Part shown: piece after piece, positions 38,401-53,400 of the stretch | Numbering within the stretch: the first letter of the stretch is position 1 | Layout of the letters: the number at the start of each line of letters is the position of its first letter | From: Arion vulgaris | Taxonomy: Eukaryota > Mollusca > Gastropoda > Stylommatophora > Arionidae | Reading direction: 5' to 3' | NCBI GenBank assembly: GCA_020796225.1 | Contig: CM036775.1 | Coordinates: 4,351,393-4,415,392 of the forward strand | Length of the DNA: 64,000 nucleotides | Program-made: the position numbers and the translations under genes | The notes under the pieces: generated by a model | The model's database searches: none | Told to the model about the DNA's origin: nothing | The model's input: the letters and a program-made list of their open reading frames with translations, nothing else

Positions 38401-41400
38401 CAGGTGTGTGCACATCATCATGAAACTGTTCACCACCACCTCTTCAGGTGTCAAGCACTAGATGACATCAGGAAGACCCTCCTTCCTCCAAGGCCAGATA
38501 AATGGAACACATTATACGGAATAAAAGAACAACTTACAAACACATGCAGATACCACTACAAAGCATTGGGACAAAGAGCAAGAGTTCAAGCGCTGTTGGA
38601 TCACTGAAGAAGTAGATCAATGTGAAGATGGCACTTAATCTGAATAATTCTTACCCGTGGTGATGGATCTTTGAGTATGGTCGTGAACAGAGACTGCTGC
38701 AACTGTGGCGTGCTGACAGCTAATCCAACATCTGGAATGAAGGATGACCAGAAGCCGAACATGACCTTCTTGTCAATTACCTGAAGACAAAACAGTATCA
38801 AAATTGTTTATTTTAATCCATGTAATAGTCCGTTATAATGACAACAGATAAAACGAACATGACAAAAACTATTTTTATCAACAGAGAGAAAGTAGAAAAT
38901 GTGAACAGTTTTGAATATCTTCAGCTCAGATATCTTCATTGCACTCCAGATATGTCCATAGGTGCTCTGATCTCCTTTGCAATATCTCCAACAGCGTTCA
39001 GCCACTGGACCGTTCAGTTCGATTTTGATTGATTAGCCTACTCATATACCTGTTATGCTGTTCTTTTCTTGCTATTCCAATTTTCAAACTCAGCTCCTGT
39101 AATCTAGTAGTTGTCGTGGATTGATTAAGGTGAACATTTTTGCTGCCACATACTATGTGGGTATTCAAAATGTCAGCTCTGTCCATTAGCAGCGTTTAAG
39201 CGAAATGTCTTTATCTTCTTCTGCTTCTTCTTCTTTGTGTTCGTTCTTGCGACCAATTGTAATCACTCTTTGTGATATGTTTGATCTTTGCCAAGAACGT
39301 GTAAGCGTTGCACATTGGTTTGGTAGGCCCCTAAACGCATAGACTTCTACACGTCGTTTAGGACACATGCATTCGATTTCAGCCAAACCTCCTTAGTAGC
39401 CTCTTACGACATGTATGGCAGGTAACAGTGGTTCTATTCTTTACACCACACAATTAGGCCCCGGTAAACACTCGGGCGGCTTTTATCTTTAAAAGTACCT
39501 TGCTACCTCGTAGACTCAACATGCTAATTCCTATGCTCCATATTCTATATGTGTATATGTTAAATGCATATAGGTTATATATATTTGATTTTTACAGTTT
39601 ATCTTCTTGTTTTCCACTTCTAGTTTTTTGTATTTATTTCGTTATTCGTTTTTAGTTACATATTTTCATTTTAGTGCGGTTAGGAATTTATTGTTGTATC
39701 CTTTGTTTGTCTGAATCTGTATATTCTGTGCCTTGTAAGAAGTGAAATTCTTCACTTCTCTTGTATCCTTTGCTTGATTTTTTTTTTTTTCTTTCGTCCT
39801 TTCAACTCAGGCAAGTTTCATCTCTGAAACTGATTTTGCGTGAAAATCTGTTTTTCCAATTTCTTACAATGGCAGCAGCGTGCATTGTAAATTACTTTAC
39901 ACTGGCAGCCGTGTGCTCAATGTACTCGTAATTAGTATTCCCTCGCCATAAAGGCAGATTTTCTCCGACTTCAGAGTACTCACGTTATCGTCCTGAGTAA
40001 GACCAGGGGACTCGAACAAATGCCGGACAATAGGTTCGAACCCGAGCTATGAGGCGTCTCACAGCTAGCAGGCCGAGCTACTATCAACTCTCTGGCAGTC
40101 CCCCTTTGCTTGATAAAGGCCTTTTGGTCGAAACGTCGATGCATATTATTGTTTTTGTGCTTTGTAAAACTACAGTACTTTATTTTTACGTGTTTCGCCA
40201 TTACAAGTAGGCCAGCACATCCGATTGCTGCGATGCTTTTTATTTACTAGGGTAGTTTCCTAGGTTCCTACCTTTGTAGCCTCTTATGAAATGCCTTGTA
40301 GGTCGCAGTGTTACTATTCTTTGCTCCCCTTGAGCGCCCCAGCAATACATGGGTTAAATGTCAATGAAAAGAACTGAACACAAATTGAGAAGCCTTACCC
40401 GTACAATGTTAAGGAAACAGTTAAGAGCACTCTGCCTCACTTTTACCATCTCTGTTTTCTGTTGTCTTGCTCTTCCTCCCTCTGTGTCTGAGAACTCTGA
40501 CTCTGAGCTACTCAGTTTTAACCAAGTCATTTCCCAGTTCTGAGTTTCAGAGTCAGCAGTTGAGTCATTCCATGCTGGACCATACTTTTGTGGAGCTAAA
40601 TAAGAAATACAGTTTAGTCTTCACAATAACACCACCAATGTCAAACATGGACAATGAATAAAAACATACACAGAAAATAGCAGCATGCGAAATGAGATGT
40701 CTCCTCAAAGTCACCAACAACACCAGAATCGACAGAGTTACGAATACCAGCATCAGAGAAAAGGTTGGAACAAGACCGTGCTTGAATTATATAGCGAAAC
40801 AGAGAATGAAGTGGTTTGGCCACTAGTAAAATGCAATCAGACCAGACCGCCTATGAAGCTTTCCACAACAGAATATCAGGAAGGAAGGCGAGAGGAAGAC
40901 CGAGGAAAATGTGGATAGATAACGTAGTTGAATTCTGCCAGGGGACTAAGAAAGCCATCACACAAGTCACCAGAGAGCGTAAGACAAATACATAAACCCG
41001 ACACTGGTTTAACAACCGGTAAAGTGTGCTGACAAAGAAGAAGAAGAATAACAACTTATTCTAAGAAACATCATATTTGCATTAATTTCTTCTTTGGTCG
41101 TCACACTGTCATCGGATTGTTGCCCAGTGTGGTGGTTTTCTGTTTTGTCTTACGTTGCTTTGGGTTAGGGTGATAGTTAATTTTACTTTTGACAGAATTT
41201 TGCTATACCATCTTTTTCGTGGTCTTCCTCTCACTTTCTTTCCTGATGTTCTTTTGTAGAAGACTCTGTATACTGTGGAGTTTGGTTGCATTCTTATTAA
41301 GGGGCTGAACCACTTCATTCTTTGTTTATCAATGTAATTCAAGCAAGGTTCTGTGCCAACTTTCTTTATTATGCTGATGTTAGTGACTCTAAAACAGAAA

Positions 41401-44400
41401 TAATGAATATGGGAAGAAAACATAATAATCTAGACATCCATGTCAATGGCACTAAAATAAACCAAGTGAAAGAATTCAAATACTTAGGAAGCATATTCAC
41501 AGAAGACGGAAAACTAGAGAGAGAGATAGAGGCTAGAGTACAAAAGCAAATGCTGTAACCTACCAGCTAGCCCCATTGTTAAGGCACCCAAAAATTTCAC
41601 AGGCAGCTAAGAAACAAATGATCAACAGCATTTTATACCTACTTTGTGTTACCAGAGCCAAACATGGACATTGAGCAAAGCGCAGTCACAAAAATAACTA
41701 CATGTGAAATGCGTTGCCTGAGAAAAGTTACCAACAACACAAGAAAGACAGAATCACCAACATCAGCATAAGAAAGAAAGTTGGCACAAAACCGTGCTTG
41801 AATTATATAGATAAACAAAGAATGAAGTGGTTTGGCCACTTAATAAGAATGCATCCAAACTCCACAGTATACAGAGTCTTCTACAACAGAACATCGGGAA
41901 AGAAGGCAAGAGGAAGACCACGGAAAAGATGGTTAGATGGTGTGGCAGCATCCTGTGAAAGAGCAAAGATAACAATCACACAAGCCACCAGAACAGCGCA
42001 AGACAAAAACAGAAAACCACTGACACTGGGCAACAACCCGGTAGCAGTGTGACGACAAAAGAATAAGTGACTCTGGACAATGAACAAGCAGTTAGAAGAC
42101 AGAATTGATGCATTTGAGATGTGGATATATAGAAGAATATGCAGAGTTTCATGGACAGAAAAACAGACAAATAAACAAGTTTAGGAAAACTAGGCATGAA
42201 GAAACAATTATTAAGAGAAATAAAATTCAGATAAGTAAAGTATTTTGGGCACATAAAAAGACATGACACCATGATAAAAACTTTACTAGAGGGGAAAGTT
42301 GAGGGGGGAAGAGCAAGAGAAAGACCAAGAGATAAGTGGGAGGGAAACTTTAAGAAATGGGCAGGTTACAGTTTGGCAGAGTGCAACACCAAGGCAAAGA
42401 CAGAGGATGCTGGAGATTCATTGCAGCCAACCTTCGATGTGAGACGGCACCTGATGATGATGATGATGAGTGACTCTAGTCTTTTCTGGTGTTGTTGGTA
42501 ACTTTTATAGGCATCACATTTCACATGTAGTCATTTTTGTGAATGTGCTTTGCTTCTTCTTCTTTGCATTCGTTCTTTATGACCAATTTTAATCACTTTG
42601 TGATATGTTTGATCTTTGCCAAAAACGTGTATACTTTGCACATTGGTTTGGTAGGCCCCTAAATACATAGACTTCTACACGTTTAGGATCCATGCATCCG
42701 ATTTCAGCCAAACCTGCTTAGTTGTATCTTACGACATGCATGGCAGTAACAGTGGTTCTATTCTTTACACCCCAAATTTGGGTACTGGTAACCACTCGGA
42801 CGACTGTGCTTTGCTCATTGTACATGTTTGACTGGTAACACATCGTAAGATTTATGCTAAAAATTATCATATCTGCAATACTAACTAATACTAAGAATTT
42901 TCATGTTTACAATAACAACAAAAACTAGTAATATTTCCCACAAACAATAAAAATATTCTTCTTCTTCGAACGCTCCACATCGACCACTTGTTAAACCACT
43001 CTTTTAATCTGAGTCTAAGAGCAATCGTACGTTGTGCTAGTTATGCGCCTACAAGTAGACCAGCACACGATTTTTACTAGGGTAGCTTTCCTAGGCCCCT
43101 GCCTCAGTCGCCTCTTACGACATGCCTTGTAGGTAGCAGTGTTACTATTGTTTGCACCCCTTGTGAGTTCCGGCAACACACAGGTGATAAAAATATCCAA
43201 GAGTGATCATACGACAAAGGTATACCAAGATGTATCTTGTGTATAATCATCACATACTTATTTTCTTAATACTTTTACTTAGCCAGCTCGTAAGAATGCA
43301 GCCGGGCCTAACTGTTTGTAAAGTCTGCTACAGCAGAACAGCGAGAGAAAGACCATGGAAAAGATGGATGGATAGGCAAAAGAATGGCAAAAGTTGCAGA
43401 AATGCATAGTTCCAGCAATCCAAAAAGCGCAAGACAAACAAAGAAAACTGCAAAACTCAACTACAACCTGAAAGCCATGTAATGACACTGGGTTACAACC
43501 TGATAGCTGTGTAACGAGACTGGACTACAACCTGATAGCTGTGTAATGACACTGGACTACAACCTGGAGGCTGGAAGCAGTGTGATGACACTAAGATTGA
43601 ACAATAGCATACAAGACACAGACTTAAAAACAAACAAACAGATAACTCACCAGCTGTCGAATATGAAGATCGATCACTCTCCATTGAGTCTCTTTTTTCT
43701 TCATCTCTTTCGCCTGAACTCCACCCTCGTCCTTTCTTCTTTCTCAACTTTTTATTTCGATTCCTTTCCCTAGAGGTTGCTGCCTCACCTCTTCCATGAC
43801 CTCTGCCAGTTCCTGTCTGATGAAATGGCAGAAATTAAACAAGCAAAGACAACTCTTAGTAATTTGCTCTTCACACTTAAAAAGAAACTAACACACTAAA
43901 ACTAATCATCCAGTGGCTTGTCCTGAGCAGAACTTTGCTACCCTAACAGTTTTTCAGAATTTATCTTTTTCACTGTCAGATGTCCTGCCTCTGCAGCTGC
44001 CATGCTCAAATAATGTCAAATAGTTTGTCCTGAGCAGAACTTTGCAACTGTAACAGTCCTTTACAATTCATCTCGCCCGAGTGGTTACCGGGGCCCAAAT
44101 ATGGGGTGTGAAGAATAGAACCACTGTTACCTGAAACGCATGTTGTAGAGAGTTACTAAGGAGGTTTGGCTGAAATCGGATGCACATGTCCGCTAGGAAT
44201 GCTAACCCGAAACAAATGCTGCAAACGGATGCACCAGGTCGTAAGGTGCATAACATGGTTCCTGACCCCTCACAATGACAAATGGGATAGAGTTCTAGTC
44301 ACCAATCTGCCTCTGAGATTTAGCCAAGCAGTAAGAATGTCAGACCTACCATCACGAGGTGGCCAAAACTTACTGCGGGAAGAGATCGGCACAAACGGAA

Positions 44401-47400
44401 ATAGAAATCATAGGAATTATATCCCACAGAACTGTCCCCAGTATGCAGACTTGAGAAGAAAGAGGTGGCCCACTTACACTGCGTCCAAAACAAACTGTAT
44501 GCGTAGCTGATAATCTGAGGCAGACAGCTGCCTTTATTATAGAATCCGAAATCCCAATCTAGTGAGAATGCAGAAGAAGAATTCATCTCTGTCACAGACC
44601 AGATTCCCACCTCTTCAGCCATCACGCTAAAATCATCAGTCATCAAATAGCTTATCCTGAGCAGAACTTTGCAACAGTCCTTCGGAATTTCTCTCTTGTA
44701 GGCCAGATGTCCCCCCTCTGTAGCCATTATGCTCAAACCATCAGTTACATCCTGAATCCATTTTCTCCATTGTCTTCCTCTTCTCCTCTTTGCCAGGATG
44801 CCTCCTTCCATAATGGTCTTCTCCAAACTTTCCTGTATTTTATATGTCCAAAATAAATCCTTGTTCTCATTTTATTTTCTAAAACTCGTAAGTCTCATTC
44901 AGTTCCAAGCTATAATAATAATTCCTCTCGTACCGTTATCGTTACATAGGGCCTGCAAGTAATTTCTCCATACCGCTCTATCCTGGGCAACTCGCTCAAT
45001 CTCCTCCATGGAACTGAGACCGATATTTCCTGCCTCTCTCAGCAAAGTTTGTTTCAGGGTCTCCTAGTTCCAAGCTATGCTGCTGAAAAAAATGTGCACA
45101 AAGTATGCAGCTGTAATACACAAGACCCTGATCCTTCACTTGAGGTCTAAATTACAAGTACTTCTGGAGTCAGAGTAGAGTTCTCCTGAATGGTTAGGTA
45201 CACTGGTAATAAGAAAAGCACGTCTCCATGTAAAAACCGGTCAAAGGCACCATGACTATGTCTAAAAGCTTAGCAGGTAAACTGTTTTTTTAAATAGTGT
45301 AACATGGAATAAAATCAGATAAATCTGACTGGTCTACAACAAAATCAGATAAATCTGATTGGTCTACAATAAAAATCAGATAAATCTGATTGGTCTACAG
45401 TAAAAATCAGATAAATCTGATTTGTCTACAGTAAAATCAGATAAATCTGATTGGTCTACAATCAAATCAGATAAATCTGATTGGTCTACAAAAAAATCAA
45501 ATAAATCCAATTGGTCTACAACAAAATCAAATAAATCCAATTGGTCTACAACAAAATCAGATAAATCTGATTGGTCTACAGTAAAAATCAAATAAATCTG
45601 ATTGGTCTACAGTAAAATCAGATAAATCTGATTGGTCTACAATCAAATCAGATAAATCTGATTGGTCTACAATAAAAATCAGATAACAGTAAACAATTAA
45701 TCGTTACATGCAGTCAACAAACCTCCCCAGAATTTCCTGGTGTGCTTGTGGTGGCTACTTTTCTTCCTTCCTTTCTTGTAACATCACCAGGGGTTTTGGG
45801 GTCTTGGAGGAGGTCAGTGGATCATAAGGAGTAACCACGTTGGGGTACAGTTGCGATGGAATGTTTAGGGTCTGATTCGTCAATCCATAAAACATATATG
45901 CCTGAGAAAAAACACAGAATGATACATTTTTATTTGTGTGGTTATCCCGTTCAGAGTCCCACTGAAGACAGATTACTAGGGCTAGCAAGGATCTAAGTTA
46001 CCTTCCTTAGACCAGACCTAAAAAAAAAAAAGTGGTGAGAAATTTGAAATTTATGCTACATAAGGCTCAAAATATTTAGGCCAAACAATGCTGTTTCAGT
46101 ATGTCTCTCAGTTTAGTTTGGTTTAGTCGTTGGATCATCATCGCTGCACATCGAACCAATTAGTCCATAAGTGCTCTGATCTCCTTCTAACTATGTCTCT
46201 CAGTTTAGTTTAGTTGTCGGATCATCATCACTGCACATCGAACCAATTAGTCCATAAGTGCTACGATCTCCTCCTAACTATGTCTCTCAGTTTAGTTTAG
46301 TCATCGGATCACCATCACTGCACATCGAACCAATTAGTCCATAAGTGCTCCGATCTCCACCTCAGTATGTCTCTCAGTTTAGTTTAGTAGTCGGATCATC
46401 ATCTGCATATCGACCAATTAGTCCATAAGTCCTACAAAGTTTTACTGCAGTCTTTCCTTGTATCACTTATGGTAAACAAACAAAAATTCAAAAGATCCAG
46501 AAGGGCAGGTTTCGGTATGAGTGGATATCATCTATAGAAGTTTCTAACCTCCAGAGGCTTACGTGGATATACTGTCCTGGGCATGCGGGTGTTTAGGGTA
46601 ATAAGAGAGCGGACAGGCTTGCATCAACAGCAGCGATTGTTGGGAAGTTGAAGATGGATAAGGGGGATGTTCTTCGGTCTCTTCGCGACTGTCTGTTAGA
46701 TGAGGAGACTAAAATCGATGTTGAATCGATCAAGCGATTTCGGCAATGTGGATATACCCATTGTGCAGGTTGAACTGGATGCCTGAAAGGCAGAGTGAGA
46801 GGTGTGTTTAATCAGCGAGCCAGGGAACCATCAGTATGCATACTCTTCGATATCTGTTGGGGAGACTGAGCACCTATGGGTCTGCCCGAGTGCAATGATG
46901 TTAGTTTAGCAACCAATAACCAATAACCAAACAACAATTAAATACTAACCCTCACAGCAGCAAACAGGATACCAAGTTCAATGTTCGGCAGTCGCTTGAT
47001 TGCCATGATATTCTGAATTCCACTAAAGCAATACATGAGTAGCTGTGGAATATAAAAACGACAATTTATAATCAAAAGTAAATTTGTAATTTCTTTTTCT
47101 TTGTGCATTCGGCTGCTATGAATTCAGGCGTAGTCAGGGTGTCTGGTATGTCACTACTGACTGATTTTTGCCTGAAGGCCTGCTTTCCTTATTATCAGTG
47201 TCCTCCGCCATACAGGTGTGCCTTCTTCGACTTCAGAGGTGTTAGTATAACTTCTTCTGCTTCGAACTCTCCATATTAACCACTTGTTAACCACTTGTGA
47301 TTTGTATGTGATCCAAGCCTAAGAGCGATTGTACGTTGTTGCCAGTTATGCGCCTACAAGTAGGTCATCACATCCGATTTCTGTGATGCTTTTTATATAC

Positions 47401-50400
47401 TAGGGTAGCTTCTCTAGGCTCCTACATCAGTCGTCTCTTATGACATGCCTTGTAGGTCGCAGTGGTAATATTCTTTGCTGCCCTTGTGGCCCGGCAACAA
47501 GCGGCGGTCAGCATCTGAACTTTGGGATGGCTGTTGCAGTGGAGGACAGAGCATACATGGGAATGCCCAATGTGCCATGATGTAGATCACACAATATAAC
47601 ATTATAATAATTCCTCTTGTACCATTATACGTTACATAGGGCCTGCAAGCAATTTCTCCATGCCGCTCCATCCCGGACAACTCGCTCAATCTCCTCCATG
47701 GAACTGAGACCAATATTTTTTGCCTCTCTCAGCACAGTTCGCTTCAGGGTCTCCTTAGGTTGTCCTCTCTTTATGGAACCCTTTGCATTCCACTTCAATG
47801 CCTGCTTGGATCCTCGATCATTTCTTCTCAACAGCTGTCCAACATATCTCTATCTTTTCTTTCTTATAGCAGTTGTCACATAACATCATCATCAAATAGT
47901 TTGTCCTGAGCAGAACTTGCCACCCCAACAGTCCTCCAGAATTTCTCTCTCTCATAGGCCAGATGTCCTGCCTCTGTAGCCGTCATATTCAAACCATCAG
48001 ATACATCCTGAATCCATCTTCTCTGTGGTCTTCTTCTTCTTCTCTTTGCCGGTATGCCTCTTTTCATGATGCCCTTCTCCAGCCCTTCATGTCTTTTTAT
48101 ATGTCCAAAATATCTCAGTGTTCTCTTTCTTATTTGTAACATCAGACAGTTTTCTTTGATTTTGAGTTCTTTCTAGATAGATCTATTTGTTCTCTTCTCT
48201 GTCCATGATATATGAAGGACTTTTTTAAAAAAACCCTTATATTCAAAAGAACATAAGTTTTTCCACTGCTTTATTAAATAACATAATATAACATACATAA
48301 AATAAAGGATGAGCAAGAAAAAGTTGAACACACCTTATGTCTCATGTGTACATCCAGTTTAGTTTGTGATGCTCGGTGTAAGATGTGCACAAATGTGTCA
48401 AAGCTTGCAGACAGATACCGAACTTCTATGCAATCTGCATGGTTTGGTCTGGGACAATAGAAATCATAAATTTATTACATTTTTTAAGGGATTCTTCTTC
48501 TTCTTCTGCATTCTCATTAGATTAGGATTTCGGATTCTCTAAATTTTTTTTTCTTTCGTCCGCTTTTAACTCAGGCGAAGTTTCATATCTGAAACTGATT
48601 TTTGCGTGAAAATCCGTTTTTCCAATTTCTTACGATGGCAGAAGCGTGCACATTGTAAATTACTTTACACTGGCAGCCGTGTGCTCAATGTACTCGTAAT
48701 TAGTATTCCCTTGCCATACAGGCAGATTTTCTCCGACTTCAGAGGTACTCACGTTATCGTCCTGAGTAAGACCAGGGGACTAGAACAAGTGCCGGACAGT
48801 AGGTTCGAACCCGAGCTATGAGACGTCTCACAGCTAGCAGGCCGAGCTACTATCAACTACTCTAGGCAGTCCCCCGGATTCTCTAATAAAGACAGCCGTC
48901 TGCCTCAGATTATCAGCCACGTCATAAGTTTGTCTTGGATGCTGGTGTAAGTGGGCCACCTCTTTCTTCTCAAGTCTGCATAATGGGGGCAGTTCTGTAG
49001 GAAATAATTCTTATGATTTCTGCTTCCCTGTTTGTGCCGACCTATTCCAGCAGTAAGTTTTGGCAATCCTTGTGATGGTAGGTCTGACATTCTTACTGTG
49101 TGGCTGAATCTCGAGGCAGATTGGCGACCGTAAAATCCGTTATCCCATTCCTCATTGTGAGGAGTCGTTGCACAATGTTATGCCTCGGCCTGGTGCATCC
49201 GTTTTCTGCAAGCATTTGTTTCAGGTTAGCATTCCCTAGCAGACACATGCATCCGATTTCAGCCAAATCTCCATAGTCGCCTCTTATGACATGCGTGGCA
49301 GGTAACAGTGGTTCTATTCTTTACACCCCAATTTGGGCCCCGGCAACCATTCTGGCGTTTTAAGAGATAACAAATGCAATTTAATTAGTTTAGTTTAGTC
49401 GTAGGAAGCATTGTAAGAAAGGCACTATTTTCCAACCTACATTTCGCCAGTGTGTTGCTGGGGCTCCCAGGGAGCAAAACATAGTAACACTCGACCTACA
49501 AGGCATGTCGTAAGAGGCAACTGAGGTAGGGGCCTAGGAAGCTACCCTAGTAAATAAAAGCATCGCAGAAATCGGATGTGCTGGCCTACATGTAGGCGGA
49601 TAACTGACTCAATGTACAATCGCTCTTAGGCTCAGATCACATACAAATCACACAAAGTGGTTGACAAGTGGTAGATATGAAGTGTGCGAAGAAGAAGATG
49701 AGGAGGAGAGTACATTGTGTAATTCCAAACTCCTTAAATCGCTGGATTGATTCAACGTCAATTTTAGTATCCTCATCCAACAGTAATAAAAAAATTAAAA
49801 TTAAAATAATGTTTTATATATCTACCTCATGCTTGTGAAAACAGCCAAACATCTGACAAGCCGACAACCACATCATCCTCACATGTCGTGTCATCAGTCA
49901 GTTGTAGTAATATACCTTTGCCACCAACAAGGACATCATGGAATCTCTGGAAATATAATCAGCGTTTAATAAGGACACATGATAGTGGTGTCACAATCCT
50001 AATGAAATAGGTGGCAAGGCAGTACTTGGGTTAGTAAGCCGGCATTTGACTCACGTTTACATTTTTATCAAATTTGTGGGAAAAAATTATTTTTTTAATC
50101 TTTATTTTTTTCACTGCCAATGTTGTTGTCTTTAGATATAGAAAGTAAGTTGAGTGCATTTGAAAATAGATGTCCACCAAAAAAATGAATATAAAATGGA
50201 GCAATTCAGGAGAAGTGATGAAATCAGAGATATGTCTGGTCAACCACTAGTGTCAACTGTTATAAGAAAGAAGATGGAGATATGTTGGACACACCTTGAG
50301 GAGAAATGATCAACGAATACCAAAGCAGGCATTGAAGTGGGATGAAAAGGGTTCAAGAAAGAGAGGACGACCTAAGGAGATCCTGAAATGAACTTTGCTG

Positions 50401-53400
50401 AGAGAGGCAGGAAATATTGGACTCAGTTCCATGAGGAGATTGAGCGAGCTGTCAGGATAGAGTGGTATGGAGAAATTGCTTGAGGGCCCTATACGTATAC
50501 AGTCGAGAGGAATTATTATTATAATGTTAGTGTATTTAGGGGACAATAATGTTGTAACACTCAGAGTGAGAAACATTTTTTCATTTGATCTTCTTCTTCT
50601 TCTTCTTCTTTGAACGCTCCATATCAACCACTTGTTAAACCACTCTTTGTGATTTGTATGTGATCTGAGCCTACGAATGATTGTACATTGTACATGTTGT
50701 GCGCCATCAGATTTCTGTGACGTTTTTATTTACTAGGGTAGCTTCCCTAGGCCCCTACATCAGTTGTCTCTTGCAACATGCCTTGTAGGTTGCAGTGTTA
50801 CTATCCTATGCTCCCTTGCAGCCTGGCAACACACAGGTAGTTTGTATTTCAAAATTGGCTCCATTTGTTCTATGATTTGATGTTTTATTGCATATATGTT
50901 GCACTTACCTCAATACGATACGTATTGTTTTCACACACACACACAATGCACTAAGGACTTCTGTATGCAAAACTTGGACATTGATCTGTGAATCGTTAGG
51001 AACTGTACACACATGTAGATCATTTGTAGCAGTACACTTGTTTAAGCAGAAATGGTAAGTCATTAAAGTTGTCTAAATAAAATAATTTATGTGTATAATA
51101 AACGCACAAACTCTGTAGCACCTGCGAGGTCCCGATGTAATTTATAAGATGGTCGCCAGTGGTTACGGGCCTAAAGTTGGGGTGTAAAGAATAGAATCAC
51201 TGTTACCTGCCACACATGTCGTAAGAGGCGACTAAAGAGGTTTGGATGAAATCGGATGCACATGTCCTAAACGTGTAGAAGTCTATGCGTTTAGGGGCCT
51301 ACCAAACCAATGTGCAACGTATACACGTTCTTGGCAAAGATCAAACATATCACAAGAGTGATTAAAATTGGTTGTAAAGAGTGAACGGAAAGAAGAAGAT
51401 GGTGAACATATTCTATAGGAATTTTATGAATTAATCTTTCTACGAATTCATTCGAGACAAGTTTTCTGGAAGGTGGAGAATTTGGATATATCATGTTCTG
51501 TCATTCTCCAGCATTCTGATCCATATGGTAAAGTTAATAGCACACAGATGCCGTATATATTAATCTTGGTTCTGAAGCTGTACTTGGTTGATTTCTAGAC
51601 TGTCTGAAGGGCCAAAGTTTGTTCTGTAGGGTTGTTCCTGCTGGCCAGATTTCCCTTCTCACGTTGCTCAGGCTGGGGCAGTCTTGCAAGATGTGCTCTG
51701 GGTACTGCTTTGGTGCTCCACAGATGCAGACAGCCATCACTGAGACCCATACTATGGAGGTGTGCTCTGAAACTGCAGTGTCCCGTTAACAATCTGAAGA
51801 TTGTGGTCTGTGATTTTCTGGTTAATGTATTTATATTGTTGTACTCTGGGTTGTATCCTCCATTTGTTTTTCTCCAAGTCGTTTTTCTAGACTTTCAGTT
51901 TCAGTTTGGAATATCTTCATTGCACTCCGGACATGTCCATAGGTGCTCCGATCTCCTTCGTAATATCTCCAACAGCGTCCAGCGACTGGACCGTACCAGT
52001 TCGATTTTGATTGATGAGCCTACTCACGTACCTGTTATGCTGTTCTTTTCTTGCTACTCCAATCTTCAAACCCAGCTCCTGCAATCTAGTAGTTGACGTC
52101 GATTGGTTTAAATGAAAATCTTTGCGGCCACACTCTATGAGGGCGTTCAAAATATCAGCTCTATCCATTGGCTGGCCCTCTGATATGGTGGCAGAGCCAG
52201 CCAGCCTGTCTGTTCTCTCATTGCCAACGACACCCATGTGTCCCGGAACGAAGATAAGTGTGATTCTGCAAATTGTTTTTTTAGATTGTTTCAGGGAAGT
52301 CTTTGCTCTGTAAAGCACACTGTGTTGGGTGTGGTTGTGTTAGGCTCGCTCCAGTTCAGTGATACAACAGGTGCAAGGTGGGCAAGTATGTCAGATCCAG
52401 CTCCTCCTTTGTGGCTGATAACATTTCCAAAATATTCTTCTTCGCTCCATATTGACCACTTGTTAACCACTCTGTGTGACCTGTATGTGACCCGAGCCCA
52501 AGAGCGATTGTATGTTGTTCCAGTTATGCGCCTACAAGTAGGCCAGAACATCAGATTTCTGTGACGCTTTTTATTTACTAGGATAGCTTTCCCTAGGTCC
52601 TACATAAGTTGCCTCTTACGACATACCTTGTAGGTTGCAGTGGTACTATTCTTTGCTTCCTTGGGCTCCAGCACCACACAGGTGCTCCAAAATATAAGAA
52701 AACGATTAATTTATTTTGCTAAAAGAGAAGAACGACTTACATTTTTGTGCACACAGAAGCTGACGATAACATAACACACTTTAGCCACAATTTTATCCAG
52801 GTTCAGTGGTACAATATGTGCAAGGTGAGCAAGCAACTCACTACCTTCCTGAAAAGAAATATAAAGTGTAAAAATGTTACATCTGTGTCACTGAGACAGG
52901 TTCACCTATCACTTCAAAAGTATTATTTTTGCATCCTTCGTCGAGCAATTAGATTACTTTCCCAATTACCCCTGATCGCAATGTAAGTGAGATCAAGTTA
53001 CTAGTCCTATCAGAGACAGATGATATTGTCTGTTTGCGTTTGATCTTATCAACCAAGTTAAATTCTTCCCTATTTCTTCTTCGATTGCTCCATATCGACC
53101 ACTAGTCAACCACACTGTGTGATTTGTATGTGATCTGAGCCTAAGAGCAATTGTACTTTGTGCCAGTTATGCGCCTACAAGTAGGCCAGCACATCCGATT
53201 TTGGTGCTGCTTTTTATTTACTGAGGTAGCATCCCTAGGGCCTACATCAGTTGCCACTTACGACATGCATTGTAGGTCAAAGTGGTACTATTCTTTGCTT
53301 CACTTGTGGGCCCCGGCACCACACGGGCGTTTCAATACTAACTGCCGTAGAGTGCGTCAAGATTGTCTACTAAATTACCCAACTGCCACACACTCTGCAC

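Larger units (their letters stand above)
41392..42840 (+). mobile_element. LINE E copy interrupted by LINE F and S1
   Basis: Encodes [40 protein letters not shown], then [20 protein letters not shown] and [20 protein letters not shown] to 42060. LINE F follows at 42065-42475, then minus-strand LINE E sequence around an S1 SINE. Confidence 0.75.
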
